DNA of 64,000 bases, taken from assembly GCF_051014685.1 (NCBI RefSeq), contig NW_027478529.1:434001-498000 (forward strand), given 5' to 3'. Origin of the DNA: Ptiloglossa arizonensis (lineage: Eukaryota; Arthropoda; Insecta; Hymenoptera; Colletidae). Position 1 is the first letter of the stretch. Each line of letters opens with the position of its first letter. Position numbers and translations under genes: made by a program. Below the pieces are notes generated by a model. That model was not told the DNA's origin. It did no database searches and worked only from the letters and a program-made list of their open reading frames with translations. Of this stretch, positions 11,156-24,840 are shown piece by piece.

Positions 11156-14100
11156 AGGGCGAGTTTCTACTTTCAGACGCAGCAGGAATTTTTGGGTTTT
11201 GTCAATCCGTTCGCGAGATATGGGAGTTTGAAGCTAAGAAATAGTTGAGAAGACAACAAGTTTTTCGCAATTCTGCTGCCCCAAACGCTTAACCAGAATG
11301 GCCTAGGGAAAAAACACACATACCGTTGTAATCGGGCGAGTTTCTACTTTGAGACGCAGCAGGAATTTTTGGGTTAGGTCAACCTGTTCGCGAGATATGG
11401 GAGTTTGAAGCCAAGAAATGGTTGAGAAGGCAACAAATATTTCGCTCTTCTGCTGCTCCAACCGCTTAACCAGAATGGCCTAGGGAAAAAATACACATAC
11501 CGTTGTAACCGGACGAGTTTCTACTTTCATACGCAATAGCAATCTTTGGGTTAGGTCAATGCGTTCGCGAGATACGGGAGCTTGAAGCTAAGAAATGGTT
11601 GAGAAGGCATCAAATTTTTCGCACTTCTTCTGCTCCAATCGCTTAACCAGAATGTCCTAGGGAAAAAATACACATACCGTTGTAATCGGGCGAGTTTCTA
11701 CTTTCAGACGCAGCAGGAATTTCTGGGTTTTGTCAATCGGTTCGCGAGATATGGGAGTTTGAAGCTAAGAAATAGTTGAGAAGACAACAAATTTTTCGCA
11801 ATTCTGCTGCTCCAAACGCTTAACCAGAATGGCCTAGGGAAAAAACACACATACCGTTGTAATCGGGCGAGTTTCTACTTTGAGACGCAGCAGGAATTTT
11901 TGGGTTAGGTCAATCTGTTCGCGAGATATGGGAGTTTGAAGCTAAGAAATAGTTGAGAAGACAACAAGTTTTTCGCAATTCTGCTGCCCCAAACGCTTAA
12001 CCAGAATGGCCTAGGGAAAAAACACACATACCGCTGTAATCGGGCGAGTTTCTACTTTGAGACGCAGCAGGAATTTTTGGGTTAGGTCAATCTGTTCGCG
12101 AGATATGGGAGTTTGAAGCCAAGAAATGGTTGAGAAGGCAACAAATATTTCGCACTTCTGGTGCTCCAAGCGCTTAAACGGAATGGCGTAGGGAAAAAAT
12201 ACACATACCGTTGTAACCGGACGAGTTTCTACTTTCATACGCAATAGCAATTTTTGGGTTAGGTCAATCCGTTCGCGAGATACGGGAGTTTGAAGCTAAG
12301 AAATGGTTGAGAAGGCATCAAATTTTTCGCACTTCTGCTGCTCCAATCGCTTAACCAGATTGGCCTAGGGCAAAAATACACATACCGTTGTAATCGGGCG
12401 AGTTTCTACTTTCAGACGCAGCAGGAATTTTTGGGTTTTGTCAATCCGTTCGCGAGATATGGGAGTTTGAAGCTAAGAAATAGTTGAGAAGACAACAAAT
12501 TTTTCGCAATTCTGCTGCCCCAAACGCTTAACCAGAATGGCCTAGGGAAAAAACACACATACTGCTGTAATCCGGCGAGTTTCTACTTTGAGACGCAGCA
12601 GGAATTTTTGGGTTAGGTCAATCTGTTCGCGAGATATGGGAGTTTGAAGCCAAGAAATGGTTGAGAAGGCAACAAATATTTCGCACTTCTGGTGCTCCAA
12701 CCGCTTAAACAGAATGGCGTAGGGAAAAAATACACATACCGTTGTAACCGGACGAGTTTCTACTTTCATACGCAATAGCAATTTTTGAGTTAGGTCAATC
12801 CGTTCGCGAGATACGGGAGTTTGAAGCTAGGAAATGGTTGAGGGGGCATCAAATTTTTCGCACTTCTGCTGCTCGAATCGCTTAACCAGATTGGCCTAGG
12901 GAAAAAATAAACATACCGTTGTAATCGGGCGAGCTTCTACTTTCAGAAGCAGCAAGAATTTCTGGGTTTGATCCATCCGTTCGCGAGATATGGGACTTTG
13001 AAGCTAAGAAATAGTTGAGAAGACAACAAATTTTTCGCAATTCTGCTGCTCCAAACGCTTAACCAGAATGGCCTAGGGAAAAAACACACATACCGTTGTA
13101 ATCGGGCGAGTTTCTACTTTGAGACGCAGCAGGAATTTTTGGGTTAGGTCAACCTGTTCGCGAGATATGGGAGTTTGAAGCAAAGAAATGGTTGAGAAGG
13201 CAACAAATATTTCGCTCTTCTGCTGCTCCAACCGCTTAACCAGAATGGCCTAGGGAAAAAATACACATACCGTTGTAATCGGGCGAGTTTCTACTTTCAG
13301 GTGCAATAGGAATTTTTGGGTTATGTCAATCCGTTCGCGAGATATGGGAGTTTGAATCTAAGAAATGGTTGAGAAGGCAACAAATTTTGCGCACTTCTGC
13401 TGCTCGAAACGCTTAACCAGAATGGCCTAGGGAAAAAATACACATACCGTTGTAACCGGACGAGTTTCTACTTTCAGACGCAATAGGAATTTTTGGGTTA
13501 GGTCAATCCGGTCGCGAGATATGGGAGTTTGAATCTAAGAAATGGTTGAGAAGGCAACAAATTTTTCGCACTTCTGCTGCTCCAATCGCTTAAGCAGATT
13601 CGCCTAGGGAAAAAATACACATACCGTTGTAATAGGGCGAGTTTCTACTTTCAGACGCAGCAGGAATTTTTGGGTTTTGTCAATCCGTTCGCGAGATATG
13701 GGAGTTTGAAGCTAAGAAATAGTTGAGAAGACAACAAGTTTTTCGCAATTCTGCTGCCCCAAACGCTTAACCAGAATGGCCTAGGGAAAAAACACACATA
13801 CCGTTGTAATCGGGCGAGTTTCTACTTTGAGACGCAGCAGGAATTTTTGGGTTAGGTCAATCTGTTCGCGAGATATGGGAGTTTGAAGCCAAGAAATGGT
13901 TGAGAAGGCAACAAATATTTCGCACTTCTGGTGCTCCAACCGCTTAAACAGAATGGCGTAGGGAAAAAATACAAATACCGTTGTAACCGGACGAGTTTCT
14001 ACTTTCATACGCAATAGCAATTTTTGGGTTAGGTCAATCCGTTCGCGAGATACGGGAGTTTGAAGCTAAGAAATGGTTGAGAAGGCATCAAATTTTTCGC

Positions 14101-17100
14101 ACTTCTGCTGCTCGAATCGCTTAACCAGATTGGCCTAGGGAAAAAATAAACATACCGTTGTAATCGGGCGAGCTTCTACTTTCAGAAGCAGCAAGAATTT
14201 CTGGGTTTGGTCCATCCGTTCGCGAGATATGGGACTTTGAAGCTAAGAAATAGTAGAGAAGACAACAAATTTTTCGCAATTCTGCTGCTCCAAACGCTTA
14301 ACCAGAATGGCCTAGGGAAAAAAACACACATACCGTTGTAATCGGGCGAGTTTCTACTTTGAGACGCAGCAGGAATTTTTGGGTTAGGTCAACCTGTTCG
14401 CGAGATATGGGAGTTTGAAGCAAAGAAATGGTTGAGAAGGCAACAAATATTTCGCTCTTCTGCTGCTCCAACAGCTTAACCAGAATGGCCTAGGGAAAAA
14501 ATACACATACCGTTGTAACCGGACGAGTTTCTACTTTCATACGCAATAGCAATTTTTGGGTTAGGTCAATCCGTTCGCGAGATACGGGAGTTTGAAGCTA
14601 AGAAATGGTTGAGAAGGCATCAAATTTTTCGCACTTCTTCTGCTCCAATCGCTTAACCAGAATGGCCTAGGGAAAAAATACACATACCGTTGTAATCGGG
14701 CGAGTTTCTACTTTCAGACGCAGCAGGAATTTCTGGGTTTTGTCAATCGGTTCGCGAGATATGGGAGTTTGAAGCTAAGAAATAGTTGAGAAGACAACAA
14801 ATTTTTCGCAATTCTGCTGCTCCAAACGCTTAACCAGAATGGCCTAGGGAAAAAACACACATACCGTTGTAATCGGGCGAGTTTCTACTTTGAGACGCAG
14901 CAGGAATTTTTGGGTTAGGTCAATCTGTTCGCGAGATATGGGAGTTTGAAGCCAAGAAATGGTTGAGAAGGCAACAAATATTTCGCACTTCTGGTGCTCC
15001 AACCGCTTAAACAGAATGGCGTAGGGAAAAAATACACATACCGTTGTAACCGGACGAGTTTCTACTTTCATACGCAATAGCAATTTTTGGGTTAGGTCAA
15101 TCCGTTCGCGAGATACGGGAGTTTGAAGCTAAGAAATGGTTGAGAAGGCATCAAATTTTTCGCAATTCTGCTGCTCGTATCGCTTAACCAGATTGGCCTA
15201 GGGAAAAAATAAACATACCGTTGTAATCGGGCGAGCTTCTACTTTCAGAAGCAGCAAGAATTTCTGGGTATGGTCCATCCGTTCGCGAGATATGGGACTT
15301 TGAAGCTACGAAATAGTAGAGAAGACAACAAGTTTTTCGCAATTCTGCTGCCCCAAACGCTTAACCAGAATGGCCTAGGGAAAAAACAAACATACCGTTG
15401 TAATCGGGAGAGTTTCTACTTTGAGACGCAGCAGGAATTTTTGGGTTAGGTCAATCTGTTCGCGAGATATGGGAGTTTGAAGCCAAGAAATGGTTGAGAA
15501 GGCAACAAATATTTCGCACTTCTGGTGCTCCAACCGCTTAAACAGAATGGCGTAGGGAAAAAATACACATACCGTTGTAACCGGACGAGTTTCTACTTTC
15601 ATACGCAATAGCAATTTTTGGGTTAGGTCAATCCGTTCGCGAGATACGGGAGTTTGAAGCTAAGAAATGGTTGAGGAGGCATCAAATTTTTCGCACTTCT
15701 GCGGCTCCAAACGCTTAACCAGAACGGTCTAGGGAAAAAATACACATACCGTTGTAATCTGGCGAGTTTCTACTTTCAGACGCAGCAGGAGTTTTTGGGT
15801 TATGTCAATCTGTTCGCGAGATATGGGAGTTTGAAGCCAAGAAATGGTTGAGAAGGCAACAAATTTTTCGCAATTCTGCTGCTCCAAACGCTTAACCAGA
15901 ATGGCCTAGGGAAAAAATACACATACCGTTGTAATCGGGCGAGTTTCTGCTTTCAGACGCAGCAGGAATTTTTTGGTTAGGTCAATCTGTTCGCGAGATA
16001 TGGGAGTTTGAAGCCAAGAAATGGTTGAGGAGGAACCAAATATTTCGCACTTCTGCTGCTCCAACCGCTTAACCAGAATGGCTTAGGGAAAAAATACACA
16101 TACCGTTGTAACCGGACGAGTTTCTGCTTTCAGACGCAATAGCAATTTTTGGATTAGGTCAATCCGTTCGCGAGATACGGGAGTTTGAACCTAAGAAATG
16201 GTTGAGAAGGCATCAAATTTTTCGCACTTCTTCTGCTCCAATCGCTTAACCAGAATGGCCTAGGGAAAAAACACACATACCGTTGTAATCGGGCGAGTTT
16301 CTACTTTGAGACGCAGCAGGAATTTTTGGGTTAGGTCAATCTGTTCGCGAGATATGGGAGTTTGAAGCCAAGAAATGGTTGAGAAGGCAACAAATATTTC
16401 GCAATTCTACTGCTCCAACCGCTTAACCAGAATGGCCTAGGGAAAAAATACACATACCGCTGTAATCGGGCGAGTTTCTACTTTCAGACGCAGCAGGAAT
16501 TTTTGGGTTAGGTCAATCTGTTCGCGAGATATGGGAGTTTGAAGCCAAGAAATGGTTGAGGAGGCAACAAATATTTTGCACTTCTGCTGCTCCAACCGCT
16601 TAACCAGAATGGCGTAGGGAAAAAATACACATACCGTTGTAACCGGACGAGTTTCTGCTTTCAGACGCAATAGCAATTTTTGGATTAGGTCAATCCGTTC
16701 GCGAGATGCGGGAGTTTGAAGCTAAGAAATGGTTGCGAAGACAACAAATTTTTCTCAATTCTGCTGCTCCAAACGCTTAACCAGAATGGCCTAGGGAAAA
16801 AATACACATACCGTTGTAATCGGGCGAGTTTCTACTTTCAGACGCAGCAGGAATTTTTTGGTTAGGTCAATCTGTTCGCGAGATATGGGAGTTTGAAGCC
16901 AAGAAATGGTTGAGGAGGCAACAAATATTTCGCACTTCTGCTGCTCCAACCGCTTAACCAGAATGGCGGAGGGAAAAAATACACATACCGTTTTAACCGG
17001 ACGAGTTTCTACTTTCAGACGCAATCGGAATTTTTGGGTTAGGTCAATCCGGTCGCGAGATATGGGAGATTGAATCTAAGAAATGGTTGAGAAGGCAACA

Positions 17101-20100
17101 AATTTTTCGCACTTCTGCTGCTCCAATCGCTTAACTAGATTGGCCTAGGGAAAAAAACACATACCGTTGTAACCGGACGAGTTTCTACTTTCAGACGCAA
17201 TAGCAATTTTTGGGTTAGGTCAATCCGTTCGCGACATATGGGAGTTTGAAGCTAGGAAATGGTTGCGAAGACAACAAATTTTTCGAAATTCTGCTGCTCC
17301 AAACGCTTAACCAGAATGGCCTAGGGAAAAAATACACATACCGTTGTAATCTGGCGAGTTTCTACTTTCAGACGCAGCAGGAGTTTTTGGGTTATGTCAA
17401 TCTGTTCGCGAGATATGGGAGTTTGAAGCCAAGAAATGGTTGAGAAGGCAACAAATTTTTCGCAATTCTGCTGCTCCAAACGCTTAACCAGAATGGCCTA
17501 GGGAAAAAATACACATACCGTTGTAATCGGGCGAGTTTCTACTTTCAGGTGCAATAGGAATTTTTGGGTTATGTTAATCCGTTCGCGAGATATGGGAGTT
17601 TGAATCTAAGAAATGGTTGAGAAGGCAACAAATTTTGCGCACTTCTGCTGCTCGAAACGCTTAACCAGAATGGCCTAGGGAAAAAATACACATACCGTTG
17701 TAACCGGACGAGTTTCTACTTTCAGACGCAGTAGGAATTTTTGGGTTAGGTCAATCCGGTCGCGAGATATGGGAGTTTGAATCTAAGAAATGGTTGAGAA
17801 GGCAACAAATTTTTCGCACTTCTGCTGCTCCAATCGCTTAAGCAGATTCGCCTAGGGAAAAAATACACATACCGTTGTAATAGGGCGAGTTTCTACTTTC
17901 AGACGCAGCAGGAATTTTTGGGTTTTGTCAATCCGTTCGCGAGATATGGGAGTTTGAAGCTAAGAAATAGTTGAGAAGACAACAAGTTTTTCGCAATTCT
18001 GCTGCCCCAAACGCTTAACCAGAATGGCCTAGGGAAAAAACACACATACCGTTGTAATCGGGCGAGTTTCTACTTTGAGACGCAGCAGGAATTTTTGGGT
18101 TAGGTCAATCTGTTCGCGAGATATGGGAGTTTGAAGCCAAGAAATGGTTGAGAAGGCAACAAATATTTCGCACTTCTGGTGCTCCAACCGCTTAAACAGA
18201 ATGGCGTAGGGAAAAAATACACATACCGTTGTAACCGGACGAGTTTCTACTTTCATACGCAATAGCAATTTTTGGGTTAGGTCAATCCGTTCGCGAGATA
18301 CGGGAGTTTGAAGCTAAGAAATGGTTGAGGAGGCATCAAATTTTTCGCACTTCTGCGGCTCCAAACGCTTAACCAGAACGGTCTAGGGAAAAAATACACA
18401 TACCGTTGTAATCTGGCGAGTTTCTACTTTCAGACGCAGCAGGAGTTTTTGGGTTATGTCAATCTGTTCGCGAGATATGGGAGTTTGAAGCCAAGCAATG
18501 GTTGAGAAGGCAACAAATTTTTCGCAATTCTGCTGCTCCAAACGCTTAACCAGAATGGCCTAGGGAAAAAATACACAAACCGTTGTAATCGGGCGAGTTT
18601 CTGCTTTCAGACGCAGCAGGAATTTTTTGGTTAGGTCAATCTGTTCGGGAGATATGGGAGTTTGAAGCCAAGAAATGGTTGAGGAGGAAACAAATATTTC
18701 GCACTTCTGCTGCTCCAACCGCTTAACCAGAATGGCGTAGGGAAAAAATACACATACCGTTGTAACCGGACGAGTTTCTGCTTTCAGACGCAATAGCAAT
18801 TTTTGGATTAGGTCAATCCGTTCGCGAGATACGGGAGTTTGAATCTAAGAAAAGGTTGAGAAGGCATCAAATTTTTCGCACTTCTTCTGCTCCAATCGCT
18901 TAACCAGAATGGCCTAGGGAAAAAATACACATACCGTTGTAATCGGGCGAGTTTCTACTTTCAGACGCAGCAGGAATTTCTGGGTTTTGTCAATCGGTTC
19001 GCGAGATATGGGAGTTTGAAGCTAAGAAATAGTTGAGAAGACAACAAATTTTTCGCAATTCTGCTGCTCCAAACGCTTAACCAGAATGGCCTAGGGAAAA
19101 AACACACATACCGTTGTAATCGGGCGAGTTTCTACTTTGAGACGCAGCAGGAATTTTTTGGTTAGGTCAATCTGTTCGCGAGATATGGGAGTTTGAAGCC
19201 AAGAAATGGTTGAGGAGGCAACAAATATTTTGCACTTCTGCTGCTCCAACCGCTTAACCAGAATGGCGTAGGGAAAAAATACACATACCGTTGTAACCGG
19301 ACGAGTTTCTGCTTTCAGACGCAATAGCAATTTTTGGATTAGGTCAATCCGTTCGCGAGATACGGGAGTTTGAAGCTAAGAAATGGTTGCGAAGACAACA
19401 AATTTTTCTCAATTCTGCTGCTCCAAACGCTTAACCAGAATGGCCTAGGGAAAAAATACACATACCGTTGCAATCGGGCGAGTTTCTACTTTCAGACGCA
19501 GCAGGAATTTTTTGGTTAGGTCAATCTGTTCGCGAGATATGGGAGTTTGAAGCCAAGAAATGGTTGAGGAGGCAACAAATATTTCGCACTTCTGCTGCTC
19601 CAACCGCTTAACCAGAATGGCGGAGGGAAAAAATACACATACCGTTTTAACCGGACGAGTTTCTACTTTCAGACGCAATCGGAATTTTTGGGTTAGGTCA
19701 ATCCGGTCGCGAGATATGGGAGCTTGAATCTAAGAAATGGTTGAGAAGGCAACAAATTTTTCGCACTTCTGCTGCTCCAATCGCTTAACTAGATTGGCCT
19801 AGGGAAAAAAACACATACCATTGTAACCGGACGAGTTTCTACTTTCAGACGCAATAGCAATTTTTGGGTTAGGTCAATCCGTTCGCGACATATGGGAGTT
19901 TGAAGCTAGGAAATGGTTGCGAAGACAACAAATTTTTCGAAATTCTGCTGCTCCAAACGCTTAACCAGAATGGCCTAGGGAAAAAATACACATACCGTTG
20001 TTATCGGGCGAGTTTCTACTTTCAGACGCAGCAGGAATTTTTTGGTTAGGTCAATCTGTTCGTGAGATATGGGAGTTTGAAGCCAAGAAATGGTTGAGGA

Positions 20101-21235
20101 GGCAACAAATATTTCGCACTTCTGCTGCTCCAACCGCTTAACCAGAATGGCGTAGGGAAAAAATACACATACCGTTGTAACCGGACGAGTTTCTGCTTTC
20201 AGACGCAATAGCAATTTTTGGATTAGGTCAATCCGTTCGCGAGATACGGGAGTTTGAAGCTAAGAAATGGTTGCGAAGACAACAAATTTTTCTCAATTCT
20301 GCTGCTCCAAACGCTTATCCAGAATGGCCTAGGGAAAAAATACACATACCGTTGTAATCGGGCGAGTTTCTACTTTCAGACGCAGCAGGAATTTTCTGGT
20401 TAGGTCAATCTGTTCGCGAGATATGGGAGTTTGAAGCCAAGAAATGGTTGAGGAGGCAACAAATATTTCGCACTTCTGCTGCTCCAACCGCTTAACCAGA
20501 ATGGCGGAGGGGAAAAATACACATACCGTTGTAACCGGACGAGTTTCTGCTTTCAGACGCAATAGCAATTTTTGGATTAGGTCAATCCGTTCGCGAGATA
20601 CGGTAGTTTGAAGCTAAGAAATGGTTGAGAAGGCATCAAATTTTTCGTACTTCTTCTGCTCCAATCGCTTAACCAGAATGGCCTGGGGAAAAAATACACA
20701 TACCGTTGTAATCGGGCGAGTTTCTACTTTCAGACGCAGCAGGAATTTCTGGGTTTTGTCAATCGGTTCGCGAGATATGGGAGTTTGAAGCTAAGAAATA
20801 GTTGAGAAGGCAACAAATTTTTCGCAATTCTGCTGCTCCAAACGCTTAACCAGAATGGCCTAGTGAAAAAACACACATACCGTTGTAATCGGGCGAGTTT
20901 CTACTTTGAGACGCAGAAGGAATTTTTGGGTTAGGTCAATCTGTTCGCGAGATATGGGAGTTTGAAGCCAAGAAATGGTTGAGAAGGCAACAAATATTTC
21001 GCAATTCTGCTGCTGCAACCGCTTAACCAGAATGGCCTAGGGAAAAAATACACATACCGTTGTAACCGGACGAGTTTCTACTTTCAGACGCAATAGGAAT
21101 TTTTGGGTGAGGTCAATCCGTTCGCGAGATATGGGAGTTTGAAGCTAAGAAATGATTGAGAAGGCAACAAATTTTTCGCACTTCTGCTGCTCCAGTCGCT
21201 TAACCAGAATGGCCTAGGGGGAAAAGACTCATACC
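11155..21235 (+). repeat. Large duplicated block, copy 1, proximal part
   Basis: This region reappears from 34,691. Example markers are gtaatagggcg at 11,155 and 34,691, a distinctive monomer near 12,011 and 35,547 with aagcgcttaaacggaatgg, and gatgcggg at 16,706 and 39,710. The offset moves from 23,536 to 23,535 (an extra A near 14,320 here), then 23,004 (this copy has one more 531-bp unit near 14.6-15.1 kb), then 23,358 after about 19.2 kb (the other copy has two more monomers), then 23,357. The offset changes are whole monomers or single bases, as expected of in-register unequal exchange. Confidence 0.85.
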
Positions 21236-24200
21236 GTTATAATCGGGCGAGTTTCAACTTTCAGATGCAATAGGAATTTCTGTGTTTGGTCAATCCGTTC
21301 GCGAGATATGGGACTTTGAAGCTAAGAAATGGTTGACAAGACAACAAATTTTTTGCACTTCTGCTGCTCCAGTCGCTTAACCGGAATGGCCTAGGGAAAA
21401 AATAAACATACCGTTGCAATCGGGCGAGTTTCTACTATCAGATGCAATAGGAATTTGTGGGTTATGTCAATCCGTTCGCGAGATATGGGAGTTTGAAGCT
21501 AAGAAATGGTTGAGAAGGCGACAAATTTTTCGCACTTCTGCTGCTCCAAACGCTTAACCAGAATGGCCTGGGGAAAAAATACACATACCGTTGTAATCGG
21601 GCGAGTTTCTACGTTCAGACGCTGCAGGAATTTTAGGGTTAGGTCAATCTGTTCGCGAGATATGGGAGATTGAAGCCATGAAATGTTTGAGAAGGCAACA
21701 AATATTTCGCACTTCTGCTGCTCCATACGCTTAACCAGAATGGTCTAGGGAAAAAATACACATACCGTTGCAATCGGGCGAGTTTCTACTATCAGATGCA
21801 ATAGGAATTTGTGGGTTAGGTCAATCCGTTCGCGAGATATGGGAGTTTGAAGCTAAGAAATGATTGAGAAGGCAACAAATTTTTCGCACTTCTGTTGCTC
21901 CAAACGCTTAACCAGAATGCCCCAGGGAAAAAATACACATACCGTTGTAATCGAGCGAGTTTCTACCTTCAGACGCAGCAGGAATTTCTGTGTTTGGTCA
22001 ATCCGTTCGCGAGATATCGGACGTTGAAGCTAAGAAATGGTTGACAAGACAACAAATTTTTTGCACTTCTGCTGCTCCAGTCGCTTAACCAGAATGGCCT
22101 AGGGGGAAAATACACATACCGTTGTAATCGGGCGCGTTTCTACTTTCAGACGCAATAGGAATTTTTGGGTTAGATCAATCCGTTCGCGACATATGGGAGT
22201 TTGAAGCTAAGAAATGGTGGAGCAGACAACAAATTTTTCGCAATTCTGCTGCTCCAAACGCTTAACCAGAATGGCCTAGGGAAAAAATACACATACCGTT
22301 GTAATCTGGCGAGTTTATACTTTCAGACGCAGCAGGAGTTTTTGGGTTATGTCAATCTATTCGCGAGATATGGGAGTTTGAAGCCAAGAAATGGTTGAGA
22401 AGGCAACAAATTTTTCGCACTTCTGCTGCTCCAGTCGCTTAACCAGAATGGCCTAGGGGGAAAATACACATACCGTTGTAATCGGGCGAGTTTCTACTTT
22501 CAAATGCAATAGGAATTTTTGGGTTTGGTCAATCCGTTCGCGAGATATGGGAGTTTGAAGCTAAGAAATGGTCGAGAAGGCGACAAATTTTTCGCACTTC
22601 TGCTGCTCCAAACGCTTAACCAGAATGGCCTGGGGAAAAAATACACATACCGTTGTAATCGGGCGAGTTTCTACGTTCAGACGCTGCAGGAATTTTTGGG
22701 TTAGGTCAATCTGTTCGCGAGATATGGGAGTTTGAAGCCATGAAATGTTTGAGAAGGCAACAAATATTTCGCAATTCTGCTGCTCCATACGCTTAACCAG
22801 AATGGCCTAGGGAAAAAATACACATACCGTTGCAATCGGGCGAGTTTCTACTATCAGATGCAATAGGAATTTGTGGGTTAGGTCAATCCGTTCGCGAGAT
22901 ATGGGAGTTTAAAGCTAAGAAATGATTGAGAAGGCAACAAATTTTTCGCACTTCTGTTGCTCCAAACGCTTAACCAGAATGGCCCAGGGAAAAAATACAC
23001 ATACCGTTGTAATCGAGCGAGTTTCTACTTTCAGACGCAGCAGGAATTTCTGTGTTTGGTCAATCCGTTCGCGAGATATCGGACGTTGAAGCTAAGAAAT
23101 GGTTGACAAGACAACAAATTTTTCGCAATTCTGCTGCTCCAAACGCTTAACCAGAATGGCCTAGGGAAAAAATACACATACCGTTGTAATCGGGCGAGTT
23201 TCTACTTTCAGACGCAGCAGGAATTTTTTGGTTAGGTCAATCTGTTCGCGAGATATGGGAGTTTGAAGCCAAGAAATGGTTGAGAAGGCAACAAATATTT
23301 CGCAATTCTGCTGCTGCAACCGCTTAACCAGAATGGCCTAGGGAAAAAATACACATACCGTTGTAACCGGACGAGTTTCTACTTTCAGACGCAATAGGAA
23401 TTTTTGGGTTAGGTCAATCCGTTCGCGAGATATGGGAGTTTGAAGCTAAGAAATGATTGAGAAGGCAACAAATTTTTCGCACTTCTGCTGCTCCAGTCGC
23501 TTAACCAGAATGGCCTAGGGGGAAAATACACATACCGTTATAATCGGGCGAGTTTCGACTTTCAGATGCAATAGGAATTTCTGTGTTTGGTCAATCCGTT
23601 CGCGAGATGTGGGACTTTGAAGCTAAGAAATGGTTGACAAGACAACAAATTTTTTGCACTTCTGCTGCTCCAGTCGCTTAACCAGAATGGCCTAGGGGGA
23701 AAATACACATACCGTTGTAATCGGGCGAGTTTCTACTTTCAGGTGCAATAGGAATTTTTGGGTTTGGTCAATCCGTTCGCGAGATATGGGAGTTTGAAGC
23801 TAAGAAATGGTTGAGAAGGCGACAAATTTTTCGCACTTCTGCTGCTCCAAACGCTTAACCAGAATGGCCTGGGGAAAAAATACACATACCGTTGTAATCG
23901 GGCGAGTTTCTACGTTCAGACGCTGCAGGAATTTTTGGATTAGGTCAATCTGTTCGCGAGATATGGGAGTTTGAAGCCATGAAATGTTTGAGAAGTCAAC
24001 AAATATTTCGCACTTCTGCTGCTCCATACGCTTAACCAGAATGGCCTAGGGAAAAAATACACATACCGTTGCAATCGGGCGAGTTTCTACTATCAGATGC
24101 AATAGGAATTTGTGGGTTAGGTCAATCCGTTCGCGAGATATGGGAGTTTGAAGCTAAGAAATGATTGAGAAGGCAACAAATTTTTCGCACTTCTGTTGCT

Positions 24201-24840
24201 CCAAACGCTTAACCAGAATGGCCCAGGGAAAAAATACACATACCGTTGTAATCGAGCGAGTTTCTACTTTCAGACGCAGCAGGAATTTCTGTGTTTGGTC
24301 AATCCGTTCGCGAGATATGGGAGTTTGAAGCTAAGAAATGGTGGAGCAGACAACAAATATTTCGCAATTCTGCTGCTCCAAACGCTTAACCAGAATGGCC
24401 TAGGGAAAAAATACATATACCGTTGTAATCTGGCGAGTTTCTACTTTCAAACGCAGCAGGAGTTTTTGGGTTATGTCAATCTATTCGCGAGATATGGGAG
24501 TTTGAAGCCAAGAAATGGTTGAGAAGGCAACAAATTTTTCGCACTTCTGCTGCTCCTGTCGCTTAACCAGAATGGCCTAGGGGGAAAATACACATACCGT
24601 TATAATCGGGCGAGTTTCAACTTTCAGATGCAATAGGAATTTCTGTGTTTGGTCAATCCGTTCGCGAGATATGGGACTGTGAAGCTAAGAAATGGTTGAC
24701 AAGACAACAAATTTTTTGCACTTCTGCTGCTCCAGTCGCTTAACCAGAATGGCCTAGGGGGAAAATACACATACCGTTGTAATCGGGCGAGTTTCTACTT
24801 TCAGATGCAGTAGGAATTTTTGGGTTTGGTCAATCCGTTC
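21235..24840 (+). repeat. About 19 monomers present here and absent from copy 2
   Basis: Between the markers gaaaagac (21,221, matching 44,578) and gagataaggg (24,846, matching 44,840) the offset to the other copy falls by 3,363 bp, exactly 19 monomers. The segment is made of PstI-type, atcggacg-type and ggtggagcagac monomers with a 6/7/6/8/6 spacing. Equivalent units start near 21,499, 22,561, 23,800, 24,862, 26,278 and 27,340. Whether copy 2 lost this segment or copy 1 gained it cannot be decided from the window. Confidence 0.75.

Larger units (their letters stand above)
5545..20251 (+). other. CENP-B-box-core motifs, first cluster (20 copies)
   Basis: The 17-mer GTTCGCGAGATACGGGA fits all nine fixed bases of NTTCGNNNNANNCGGGN. 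Copies start at 5545, 7846, 8200, 8731, 9262, 9793, 10678, 11563, 12271, 12802, 14041, 14573, 15104, 15635, 16166, 16697 (gatgcggg form), 18289, 18820, 19351 and 20235. Spacings are multiples of 177, most often 531. The host monomers carry gcaatagc and usually begin taaccggacgag. The core definition is from mammalian CENP-B; binding here is unproven and could be coincidence. Confidence 0.7.
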
